Shown: piece by piece, positions 1 through 5,128 of the stretch
Layout of the letters: every line of letters starts with the position of its first letter
How positions within the stretch are numbered: position 1 is the stretch's first letter
Assembly (NCBI GenBank): GCA_018679315.1
Contig: JAHHLF010000279.1
Location: 1 to 5,128, forward strand
DNA: 5,128 nucleotides
Direction: 5' to 3'
Origin: Bacteroidia bacterium
GTDB taxonomy: Bacteria; Bacteroidota; Bacteroidia; Flavobacteriales; Flavobacteriaceae
Notes under the pieces: model-generated
Databases searched by the model: none
What the model saw: only the letters and a program-made list of their open reading frames with translations
What the model was told of the DNA's origin: nothing
Made by a program: the position numbers and the translations under genes

Positions 1-1655
1 AATTCATCGATCAATTTCAAGGCATCCGGGGAATTACCCAGGGATTTTGACATCTTTCTGCGTTGCTTATCCCTGACGATCCCGGTAAAATAGACGTTCG
101 AGAACGGACGCTCATTCCGGTATTCATATCCGGCCATGATCATCCGGGCCACCCAGAAAAATATTATATCCGGGGCAGTTACCAAGTCATTGGTAGGATA
201 GTAGTATTCTATCTCTTCATTCTTGGGTTCGAGGATCCCGCCAAAGACACTCATGGGCCAGAGCCAGGAAGAGAACCAGGTATCAACAACATCTTCATCC
301 TGCCGAAGGTCTTTGGCCTGCAAACCGGAATTACCACTTGCAGATCGCGCTTTCTCCAAGGCTTCCTGGGCCGTCTCTGCAACTACGAAATTCTGAGTGC
401 CCTCGTTGTAATAATAAGCCGGAATTCGCTGTCCCCACCAGAGTTGTCTCGAAATGTTCCAATCCCGGATATTTTCCATCCAATGGCGATACATGTTCTC
501 AAATTTGGCCGGAAATAGACTGATCTCTTTAGATTGTATGGCTTTTAATGCGGGTACCGAAAGATCTTTCATTTTCAGGAACCACTGCTCAGACAGCCGC
601 GGTTCAATTACTGCCTTTGTACGTTCAGACGTACCTATCTTGTTCACATAATCCTCGGTTTTTACAAGAAACCCATCTTTTTCCAATTCCTTTCGAATGG
701 CTTTCCGCACGGCAAAGCGATCCATTCCCTCATAGTGCAATCCATAGGCGTTGAGCGTGGCATCTTCATTAAAGATGTCAATGAATTCCAGATTGTGCCT
801 TTCACCTATCTCTTTGTCGTTCAGATCATGGGCCGGGGTAACTTTGAGGCAACCTGTTCCAAATTGCATATCTACATATGCATCCTCAATGATGGGTATC
901 GGCCGGTTACATACCGGAACTAGGGCTTTTTTGCCTTTGAGATGTGTAAAGCGCGGATCGTCTGGATGTACGCAAATTGCGGTATCTCCCAGAATAGTCT
1001 CTGGACGGGTAGTCGCTATTGTTAAGCGTTCATCTGAATCCTGAATGGGATAGGATATATAGTAGAGCAATCCTTGCTTTTCCTCGTATATGACTTCTTC
1101 ATCAGACAAAGTGGTTTTAGCCTGAGGGTCCCAATTTACCATTCGGAAGCCCCGGTATATATGTCCCTTCTCGTACAGGTCTACAAAGACTTTGATCACG
1201 GAAGCAGAAAGATCCTCATCCATGGTAAATTTTGTCCTGTTCCAGTCGCAACTACAGCCAAGTTTTTTAAGCTGTTCCAGGATGACACCTCCGTAATTGT
1301 GTGTCCAGTCCCATGCGTGTTCTAAAAAGGCTTCCCTGCTGATATCTGATTTAGAAATCCCTTCTTCTGCCAATTTGGCAACAACCTTGGCTTCCGTAGC
1401 TATAGATGCGTGATCTGTACCGGGAACCCAACAGGCATTTTTACCTTCTAAGCGTGCTTTTCTAATCAATACATCTTGCAAGGTATTATTCAGCATATGC
1501 CCCATGTGGAGTATACCCGTGACGTTAGGAGGTGGTATCACTACTGTATATGGCTCTCTTTCATCTGGTTTGGAAGAAAAATAGTCGTTTTCCATCCAGT
1601 AAGAATACCAGTGGTCTTCAATCTTTGCGGGGTTATATTTTGAAGGAATATCCAA
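1..1655 (-). CDS. valS: Valyl-tRNA synthetase, N-terminal 551 codons (3' end outside window)
   Basis: This class I aminoacyl-tRNA synthetase charges tRNA-Val with valine in the cytoplasm. The frame is open from position 1655 to the left edge with no internal stop. Residues are numbered from the TTG at 1655-1653. Visible landmarks are the N-terminus DIPSKYNP, PPPNVTG followed by HMGH (the HIGH signature) at about 50-53, GTDHAS at about 80, and the CP1 editing domain at about 205-290 with TTRPETILGD and AHDLNDKEIG. WNISRQLWWGQRIPA follows, and KMSKS lies at 534-538. The C-terminal anticodon-binding and coiled-coil parts, roughly 300-350 residues in the family, lie beyond the window. Family members in Bacteroidota usually start directly at (M)xIPSKY, which places the start on a TTG. 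The only in-frame ATG (1706-1704) would add 17 hydrophobic residues and lies inside a leader hairpin. Expression probably comes from the promoter at 1767-1797. Identity is near certain; the start is less so. Confidence 0.96.
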   Translation of the reverse strand, partial: MDIPSKYNPAKIEDHWYSYWMENDYFSSKPDEREPYTVVIPPPNVTGILHMGHMLNNTLQDVLIRKARLEGKNACWVPGTDHASIATEAKVVAKLAEEGISKSDISREAFLEHAWDWTHNYGGVILEQLKKLGCSCDWNRTKFTMDEDLSASVIKVFVDLYEKGHIYRGFRMVNWDPQAKTTLSDEEVIYEEKQGLLYYISYPIQDSDERLTIATTRPETILGDTAICVHPDDPRFTHLKGKKALVPVCNRPIPIIEDAYVDMQFGTGCLKVTPAHDLNDKEIGERHNLEFIDIFNEDATLNAYGLHYEGMDRFAVRKAIRKELEKDGFLVKTEDYVNKIGTSERTKAVIEPRLSEQWFLKMKDLSVPALKAIQSKEISLFPAKFENMYRHWMENIRDWNISRQLWWGQRIPAYYYNEGTQNFVVAETAQEALEKARSASGNSGLQAKDLRQDEDVVDTWFSSWLWPMSVFGGILEPKNEEIEYYYPTNDLVTAPDIIFFWVARMIMAGYEYRNERPFSNVYFTGIVRDKQRRKMSKSLGNSPDALKLIDE

Positions 1656-1678
1656 TTTTCGGTACGGTTTTTGAAAAA

Positions 1679-1735
1679 TTAAGTCCAGTAGAAAAAAAAT
1701 GACCATCGACAGGTCTTAAAACCGTCGATAATCAT
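1679..1735 (-). CDS. Possible 18-codon leader peptide overlapping the valS leader hairpin
   Basis: An ATG at 1735-1733 opens a frame that reads MIIDGFKTCRWSFFFYWT and stops at TAA (1681-1679). The ATG is about 25 nt downstream of the predicted transcription start, behind an A-rich stretch, which is a usual initiation context in Bacteroidota; the only Shine-Dalgarno-like AGG is about 12 nt upstream. The frame runs through the whole hairpin and its U-tract and ends 23 nt before the valS TTG. Seven of 18 residues are aromatic, but the three consecutive Phe codons simply read the U-tract. It contains no valine, so a classical valine-sensing leader is unlikely. It may not be translated at all. Confidence 0.2.
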   Translation of the reverse strand: MIIDGFKTCRWSFFFYWT

Positions 1736-1736
1736 T
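1692..1736 (-). terminator. Intrinsic-terminator-like hairpin in the valS leader (candidate attenuator)
   Basis: Read on the minus strand, bases 1736-1722 pair with 1713-1698 to form a 15-bp stem with one bulged U (1711) and an 8-base loop (1721-1714). An uninterrupted U-tract follows (1697-1692, with two more U inside the stem foot). The two U-G pairs (1730/1704 and 1731/1703) become A-C mismatches on the plus strand, so the fold is better in valS-sense RNA. It lies between the predicted valS promoter and the TTG start, which is where a premature terminator would act. It could also end a short leader RNA of about 70 nt. That it regulates valS is inference. Confidence 0.6.
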
Positions 1737-1766
1737 GGTTTTTTTTACCTAATTATAAATACGAAA

Positions 1767-1797
1767 CAAAAATAACTAACGTTAGTAGATAACAAAA
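1767..1797 (-). promoter_or_regulatory. Bacteroidota-type promoter driving valS
   Basis: On the minus strand a -33 box TTTTG (1797-1793) is followed after 18 bp by TATTTTTG (1774-1767), a full match to the -7 consensus TAnnTTTG of the Bacteroidota primary sigma factor. Transcription would start near 1760, giving a leader of about 105 nt before the valS TTG. The spacer holds a perfect 12-bp palindrome. Confidence 0.6.
1775..1786. promoter_or_regulatory. Perfect 12-bp palindrome ACTAACGTTAGT, candidate operator
   Basis: Both strands read ACTAACGTTAGT. It fills most of the spacer between the -33 and -7 boxes of the predicted valS promoter, so a dimeric repressor bound here would block that promoter. 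It also lies within 15 bp of the -33 box of the divergent promoter. Six-bp half-sites without a spacer are short: about one such palindrome is expected by chance in a window this size, so only its position makes it a candidate. No regulator gene is adjacent. Confidence 0.3.
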
Positions 1798-1800
1798 GAA

Positions 1801-1832
1801 TTTTGATGTTGATGCCAAATCATTTACATTTG
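1801..1832 (+). promoter_or_regulatory. Bacteroidota-type promoter of the DUF1573 gene
   Basis: TTTTG (1801-1805) and TACATTTG (1825-1832) match the -33 TTTG and -7 TAnnTTTG elements with a 19-bp spacer, the usual distance. Transcription would begin near 1839, about 20 nt before the ATG at 1860. This settles the start of the gene, because an in-frame TTG at 1803 would lie inside the -33 box, upstream of the RNA start. Confidence 0.65.
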
Positions 1833-1859
1833 AAATTCACCCAAAACCTTGAGATAATT

Positions 1860-2246
1860 ATGAAGAATGTAATTGTACTATTAGTAATTAGCCTACTTAC
1901 CTTTGGGGTACAAGCCCAGGAAAAGGTAGCTAAAATTGAATTTACGGAAGACACCATAGATTACGGAGTGATCGAAAAAGGTAGTGATGGGGTACGTGTT
2001 TTTGAATTCAAAAACCCTGGAGATGCTCCATTAATTATCACAAAAGTGAGCTCTAGCTGTGGGTGTACGATCCCGAAAAAACCTGAAGGGCCAATATTAC
2101 CTGGTGCGACGGGTGAGATCCAAGTCAAATATGACACCAAGCGTGTTGGACCTATTCGAAAGGCCATAACTGTCCTTTCCAATGCAGATACCCCAACTGT
2201 TATTTTGAAAATTAAAGGTGAAGTAAAAGGTGTGGATCAGAAATAA
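1860..2246 (+). CDS. Secreted DUF1573-domain protein
   Basis: This 128-residue protein has a clear Sec signal peptide: MKN, then a hydrophobic core (residues 4-16), then VQAQ with likely cleavage after Ala19 or Gln20. The mature part is one DUF1573 domain, an immunoglobulin-like beta-sandwich of the ASH/MSP type. It shows the family pattern: DYGVIEKG near 34-41, VFEFKNPGDAPLII at 47-60, the SSCGCT signature with Cys67 and Cys69, PGATGEIQVKYDT near 81-93, and a closing strand ILKIKGEV. The family is abundant in Bacteroidota and has no established biochemical role; periplasmic or cell-surface location is inferred from the signal peptide. The ATG at 1860 is chosen because the signal peptide begins there and the predicted promoter lies just upstream. 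It has its own promoter, and a strong hairpin follows 20 bp after the stop, so it looks monocistronic. The domain call is firm; the function is unknown. Confidence 0.9.
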   Translation: MKNVIVLLVISLLTFGVQAQEKVAKIEFTEDTIDYGVIEKGSDGVRVFEFKNPGDAPLIITKVSSSCGCTIPKKPEGPILPGATGEIQVKYDTKRVGPIRKAITVLSNADTPTVILKIKGEVKGVDQK

Positions 2247-2266
2247 ACACCTTTCCTAATAGAAAT

Positions 2267-2297
2267 AAAAACCCCTGGTCAAGGACCAGGGGTTTTT
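2267..2297. terminator. Bidirectional intrinsic terminator between convergent genes
   Basis: A perfect stem pairs 2267-2280 (core ACCCCTGGTC) with 2284-2297 (core GACCAGGGGT) around a 3-base loop AAG. The plus strand continues in a run of T to 2299, serving the DUF1573 gene. On the minus strand the stem starts directly after the protease stop codon (2300-2298) and ends in TTTTTATTT, so it can serve that gene too. Confidence 0.9.
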
Positions 2298-3644
2298 TTA
2301 TTCAAACATTTTCTTTAATACAAAACTGAAAAGCAAGTCCTCATTCTGCCTGGCGATCTGTACCCTGATCCGTTTTCCTTCCCGTTCATTCAGCATCTTT
2401 AAGATCTCCTGAAGTTTAGAATTATGGATCTTTTTGCCGTTGACAGCCAGGATGACATCTCCTTCTTGCAGACCTGCCTCATGAGCAGGGCTTCCGGCCC
2501 GAATAGCAGACACAACGATCTCCGGTACCAGGCTTATCTTGGTTTGATTGCCTAATAATAGTTTGATATCCCCAAATGCCCTTTCATCGCGAGTAGCGGG
2601 ATTCGAGTTTGAGATTCTTTCAGCCACATAGCGAACGCCGCTGTGTTGCAAGGCTATACCACTCATATTATAGTGGAAGGGTTCATTAAAATGATTGTTC
2701 TTGCTAAGCGTTACCTGGCGCATTCTGTAATTAAATACCACGTTAAACCGCCTCAATATTTCGGCGCCTAGGCTACCATTTCTGTCGCCTAAACTGGTGG
2801 CAGCCTGAAAATAGGACATGTAAGGAAAGGCTGCTTTGGCATCATTTATTTCGAAAGATCCGATCTTAATACTTTTTACTTTTGTCCGCCTGCCATAAAT
2901 ATCCCCATTCAATCCACGCCCCAAATAATCTTCATAGTGCATATCCGGAATGCCTAATCCCTTAATGGGATCATTAAACAACCAGATAGCATCGCTACTA
3001 CCCGTATCGATCAACAATTTAACAGGTATATCTTCGTCATTGGTCATAACGACTTCACCATCAATAAAGGCTCTTCTATTATGAACAATAAGCGGCAAGG
3101 TTTCACTCTTCTTTTTCAATTTAGCTTTGTACGTAGCAGGCGTATGAAATTTGATGATATTCCGACCATAGTTAATTTCTACTACAAAATCTTTAAAAAG
3201 ATCATAACCAATGATCCCGTGAATGGGAATCCCTAGTGCAGGCGAAAAATTGATATTCTTATCCAACACTACATAAAGCTGCTGACTGAAATTGTGAATA
3301 TTATGCAATTTGAAGACATTATTGGACGACTTTAAAGCACGTACCGATTCCCCTTCACCCAAACCCTGGATCTGGATCTCAGACACATTGTTAAGCTGAA
3401 TGGAGTCCTGATCTGATAAGTTGAATAATATAGGTGTGCTAACTCCGGAATCGAGGATAAATGAAAGATCTGCCCCGTTTACCTCCATAGGAATGATCAT
3501 CAAATTATTGATCATTTCAAATCTTACTTTCTGGAATTTCTGCTCTCCGGGAAGTTCAAAGAACTGGGCATGACCTGATTGGAAAAGCCCAAAGATCAGT
3601 ACTAGTACCATCAAAAATTTCACTCTTTGCATACTTGGAAACAT
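2298..3644 (-). CDS. Secreted two-lobed retropepsin-like aspartyl protease with PDZ domain
   Basis: This 448-residue protein begins with a signal peptide: hydrophobic segment at residues 10-20, then FQSGHAQ with likely cleavage after about 26-27. Two retropepsin-like halves follow. The first (about 38-170) has LSFILDSGVSTPIL with the catalytic-type Asp65 in a DSG triad and a later HGIIGYDLF (142-150). The second (about 182-318) has VKLLIDTGSSDAIWL with Asp213 in a DTG triad and a later GSLGAEILRRF (290-300). Each half thus has the D-[ST]-G loop and the later hydrophobic-Gly element of pepsin/retropepsin folds, so one chain could supply both catalytic aspartates. A PDZ domain closes the protein (about 372-445; SAIRAGSPAHEAGLQEGDVILAVNGKKI region). 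Such proteins are common in Bacteroidota and annotated only as aspartyl protease family; the substrate is unknown, and activity is inferred from the triads. An alternative start at 3632-3630 (MQRVKF) gives a more typical signal peptide; AAGGA lies 6 nt before the upstream ATG, so the start stays open. Confidence 0.88.
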   Translation of the reverse strand: MFPSMQRVKFLMVLVLIFGLFQSGHAQFFELPGEQKFQKVRFEMINNLMIIPMEVNGADLSFILDSGVSTPILFNLSDQDSIQLNNVSEIQIQGLGEGESVRALKSSNNVFKLHNIHNFSQQLYVVLDKNINFSPALGIPIHGIIGYDLFKDFVVEINYGRNIIKFHTPATYKAKLKKKSETLPLIVHNRRAFIDGEVVMTNDEDIPVKLLIDTGSSDAIWLFNDPIKGLGIPDMHYEDYLGRGLNGDIYGRRTKVKSIKIGSFEINDAKAAFPYMSYFQAATSLGDRNGSLGAEILRRFNVVFNYRMRQVTLSKNNHFNEPFHYNMSGIALQHSGVRYVAERISNSNPATRDERAFGDIKLLLGNQTKISLVPEIVVSAIRAGSPAHEAGLQEGDVILAVNGKKIHNSKLQEILKMLNEREGKRIRVQIARQNEDLLFSFVLKKMFE

Positions 3645-3727
3645 CCTTCTTCCTTAAAGTTACAAATAATGAGGGCTGGTAACCTGGTATTTAACATTCC
3701 CTTAATCCAAGCTTTATTCTCTGGAAT

Positions 3728-3759
3728 ATTGTATAGTCAGTACTATTTTCCCAAATTTG
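3728..3759 (+). promoter_or_regulatory. Candidate promoter of the aminotransferase-murB operon
   Basis: ATTG (3728-3731) and CAAATTTG (3752-3759) resemble the -33 and -7 elements with a 20-bp spacer; the -7 box has one mismatch from TAnnTTTG. Transcription would start near 3766, leaving only about 10 nt before the ATG at 3776. CAAATTTG is itself palindromic. I found no convincing promoter for the divergent protease gene in this 131-bp spacer. Confidence 0.35.
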
Positions 3760-3775
3760 CCACAAACTGCCTGCA

Positions 3776-4966
3776 ATGCCACAAATTTCAAAAAAAGGGA
3801 ACAGCATGCCGGAATCACCTATCCGGAAGCTAGTCCCGTATGCAGAAAAGGCTAAGAAGAATGGGGTCCAGGTAATACACCTGAATATCGGGCAACCAGA
3901 CATTAAAACTCCTGAAATAGCAATGGAAGCCATCCGCAACCACACAATTGATGTCCTTGCTTACAGCAGGACAGAAGGTAGCGAGACTTACAGGCAGAAA
4001 TTAGCCGCTTACTACGCCAAACACGGTATCGATATAGACAGCTCAGACATCATTGTATCTACAGGAGGTTCTGAAGCACTTACTTTTGCCATGAATAGCA
4101 TTGCCGATGAGGGCGATGAGATCATCATTCCCGAACCCTTTTACGCCAATTACAACGGTTTTGCGACAGCGGCCGGGGTGCGGGTAGTACCAGTGACATC
4201 CGGAATTGAAACCAACTTTGCACTCCCTCCTATCACAGAGTTCGAAGAGGCGATCAATTCGCGCACAAAAGCTATCCTGATCTGCAATCCTGGAAATCCA
4301 ACTGGGTATTTATACACACATGACGAGATCACTCAATTAACGGCGCTGGTTAAAAAACATGATCTGTTTCTAATCTCCGATGAAGTATACAGAGAATTTA
4401 CCTATGACGGACATGTACACCATTCGATCCTAAAAGAACCCCATATGGAATCGCATGCGATCATGGTCGACTCTGTTTCAAAACGATATAGTATGTGCGG
4501 TGCGCGTGTCGGCTGCCTCGTGTCAAGAAATAAAGAAGTTATCCGAACGGCCTTGAAATTCGCGCAAGCGCGACTCTCCCCACCTACCTTGGGTCAGCTT
4601 GCCAGTGAAGCCGCGTTAGATACCGCTGATTCTTATTTCGAAGATGTGAACCGGGAATATGAGATGCGTAGGAATGTGCTAATTGAGGAACTCCAAAAAA
4701 TTGATGGAGTTCAGGTAACACGACCCAAAGGCGCATTTTATTGTATTGCGGCCTTACCGATAGACAGCTCAGAAACATTTGCACAATGGTTACTGGAGTC
4801 CTTTGAATTTGAGGGTGAGACGGTTATGGTGGCACCGGCAGGTGGGTTTTATTCTACTCCCGGCATGGGTTCTAATCAAATTCGGATCGCCTATGTCTTA
4901 GAGGTAGACCGACTCAAAAAAGCCGTAAAAATATTAGGCGAAGCTCTAAAAGCCTATAAGGCATGA
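3776..4966 (+). CDS. PLP-dependent class I/II aminotransferase (aspartate aminotransferase-like)
   Basis: This 396-residue cytoplasmic enzyme of fold-type I transfers an amino group between an amino acid and a 2-oxo acid. It is complete for the family. Visible elements are HLNIGQPDIKTP (35-46, substrate-side loop), STGGSEAL (95-102, phosphate-binding turn), NPGNPTG (171-177) with Asn174 expected to contact the PLP ring oxygen, and SDEVYREF (201-208) with Asp202 expected to pair with the pyridine nitrogen. Lys236 in SVSKRYSMCGARVG is the Schiff-base lysine, and Arg370 in NQIRIAYV is expected to bind the substrate carboxylate. The RLSPPT stretch (266-271) resembles the Bacteroidota group of these enzymes. 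The exact substrate cannot be read from the sequence. The ATG at 3776 is favoured because the preceding MPQISKKG segment resembles relatives; a second ATG at 3806 has AGGGA upstream and could also serve. The stop overlaps murB by 4 bp, so the two are probably co-transcribed and translationally coupled. Confidence 0.93.
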   Translation: MPQISKKGNSMPESPIRKLVPYAEKAKKNGVQVIHLNIGQPDIKTPEIAMEAIRNHTIDVLAYSRTEGSETYRQKLAAYYAKHGIDIDSSDIIVSTGGSEALTFAMNSIADEGDEIIIPEPFYANYNGFATAAGVRVVPVTSGIETNFALPPITEFEEAINSRTKAILICNPGNPTGYLYTHDEITQLTALVKKHDLFLISDEVYREFTYDGHVHHSILKEPHMESHAIMVDSVSKRYSMCGARVGCLVSRNKEVIRTALKFAQARLSPPTLGQLASEAALDTADSYFEDVNREYEMRRNVLIEELQKIDGVQVTRPKGAFYCIAALPIDSSETFAQWLLESFEFEGETVMVAPAGGFYSTPGMGSNQIRIAYVLEVDRLKKAVKILGEALKAYKA

Positions 4967-5128
4967 TCAAGATCCTCGAAAATCATTCGCTTATATCCTA
5001 CAATACATTCGGGATCGATACCACTGCCCGATATTTCGTTTCCGTAGAAAGCGTTGATGAACTAAGGGAGGCCTTACTTCTTCAAGGATATCCTAATAAA
5101 TTCATACTTGGAGGTGGTAGCAATATTC
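4963..5128 (+). CDS. murB: UDP-N-acetylenolpyruvoylglucosamine reductase, N-terminal 55 codons (truncated by window)
   Basis: MurB is the FAD enzyme that uses NADPH to reduce UDP-GlcNAc-enolpyruvate to UDP-MurNAc, the second committed step of cytoplasmic peptidoglycan precursor synthesis. The visible part starts MIKILENHSLISYNTFGIDT, which carries the conserved NTFGI element (residues 14-18). VSVESVDELREAL follows, then FILGGGSNI (47-55), the conserved FAD pyrophosphate-binding loop, at the window edge. The ATG (4963-4965) shares bases with the TGA (4964-4966) of the upstream aminotransferase, an ATGA overlap typical of translational coupling. The remaining roughly 280 residues lie outside the window. 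Nothing unusual is seen in this part. Confidence 0.95.
   Translation, partial: MIKILENHSLISYNTFGIDTTARYFVSVESVDELREALLLQGYPNKFILGGGSNI

Noticed and set aside
63..1325. Several plus-strand open frames of 60-150 codons.
   Set aside because: They lie antisense to valS, whose frame is intact and carries HMGH, CP1 editing and KMSKS signatures. None has a recognisable domain or signal.
1679..1760. T-box riboswitch or valine-sensing leader peptide for valS.
   Set aside because: No T-box sequence or specifier stem is visible, T-boxes are not typical of Bacteroidota, the leader is too short, and the small open frame has no Val codon.
1803..1859. 19-residue N-terminal extension of the DUF1573 protein from a TTG at 1803.
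   Set aside because: It would start inside the -33 box and upstream of the predicted RNA start, and would bury the signal peptide that begins at the ATG at 1860.
3627..3945. Short open frames on both strands across the protease-aminotransferase spacer.
   Set aside because: They overlap the start of one or both well-supported genes and the spacer, and show no domain or initiation signal.
4150..4784. Minus-strand open frames within the aminotransferase.
   Set aside because: They are antisense shadows of a gene with all expected PLP-binding residues in frame.
1..5128. Mobile elements, CRISPR arrays, tRNA/rRNA genes, phage or defence genes.
   Set aside because: No direct-repeat array, transposase motif, terminal inverted repeat or structural RNA signature was seen. 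All coding space is taken by house-keeping or common Bacteroidota genes.

Overview
The window looks like an ordinary chromosomal stretch of a marine-type Bacteroidota bacterium, most likely a member of the Flavobacteriaceae. This rests on the house-keeping proteins, which read like flavobacterial versions, on promoter elements of the Bacteroidota type (-33 TTTG / -7 TAnnTTTG), on weak Shine-Dalgarno sequences, and on moderate GC. No species can be named from the sequence alone. I see no mobile element, CRISPR array, tRNA or rRNA gene, and no clear sign of a previously undescribed multi-gene system.

Layout. Positions 1-1655 (minus strand) hold the N-terminal 551 codons of valyl-tRNA synthetase (valS), which runs off the left edge just after its KMSKS signature. 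Positions 1656-1859 are a compact divergent regulatory region. It has two back-to-back Bacteroidota-type promoters whose -33 boxes lie 3 bp apart, a perfect 12-bp palindrome inside the valS-side promoter, and an intrinsic-terminator-like hairpin with a U-tract in the valS leader. That hairpin overlaps an 18-codon, aromatic-rich open frame. Positions 1860-2246 (plus) encode a small secreted DUF1573 protein. It converges on a minus-strand gene (2298-3644) for a secreted two-lobed aspartyl-protease-like protein with a C-terminal PDZ domain, and one strong hairpin between the two genes can serve as terminator for both. After a 131-bp divergent spacer, a PLP-dependent aminotransferase (3776-4966, plus) overlaps by 4 bp the start of murB, which runs off the right edge.

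How the genes relate. valS serves translation. The aminotransferase-murB pair is an apparent operon linking amino-acid metabolism to peptidoglycan precursor synthesis. The DUF1573 protein and the protease are both predicted to be exported and have no established role. The part most worth a second look is the valS leader: a hairpin whose two G-U pairs hold only in the valS-sense RNA, placed between the predicted promoter and the start codon, suggests premature-termination control. The two-lobed protease, with DSG in one lobe and DTG in the other, is the most interesting protein.
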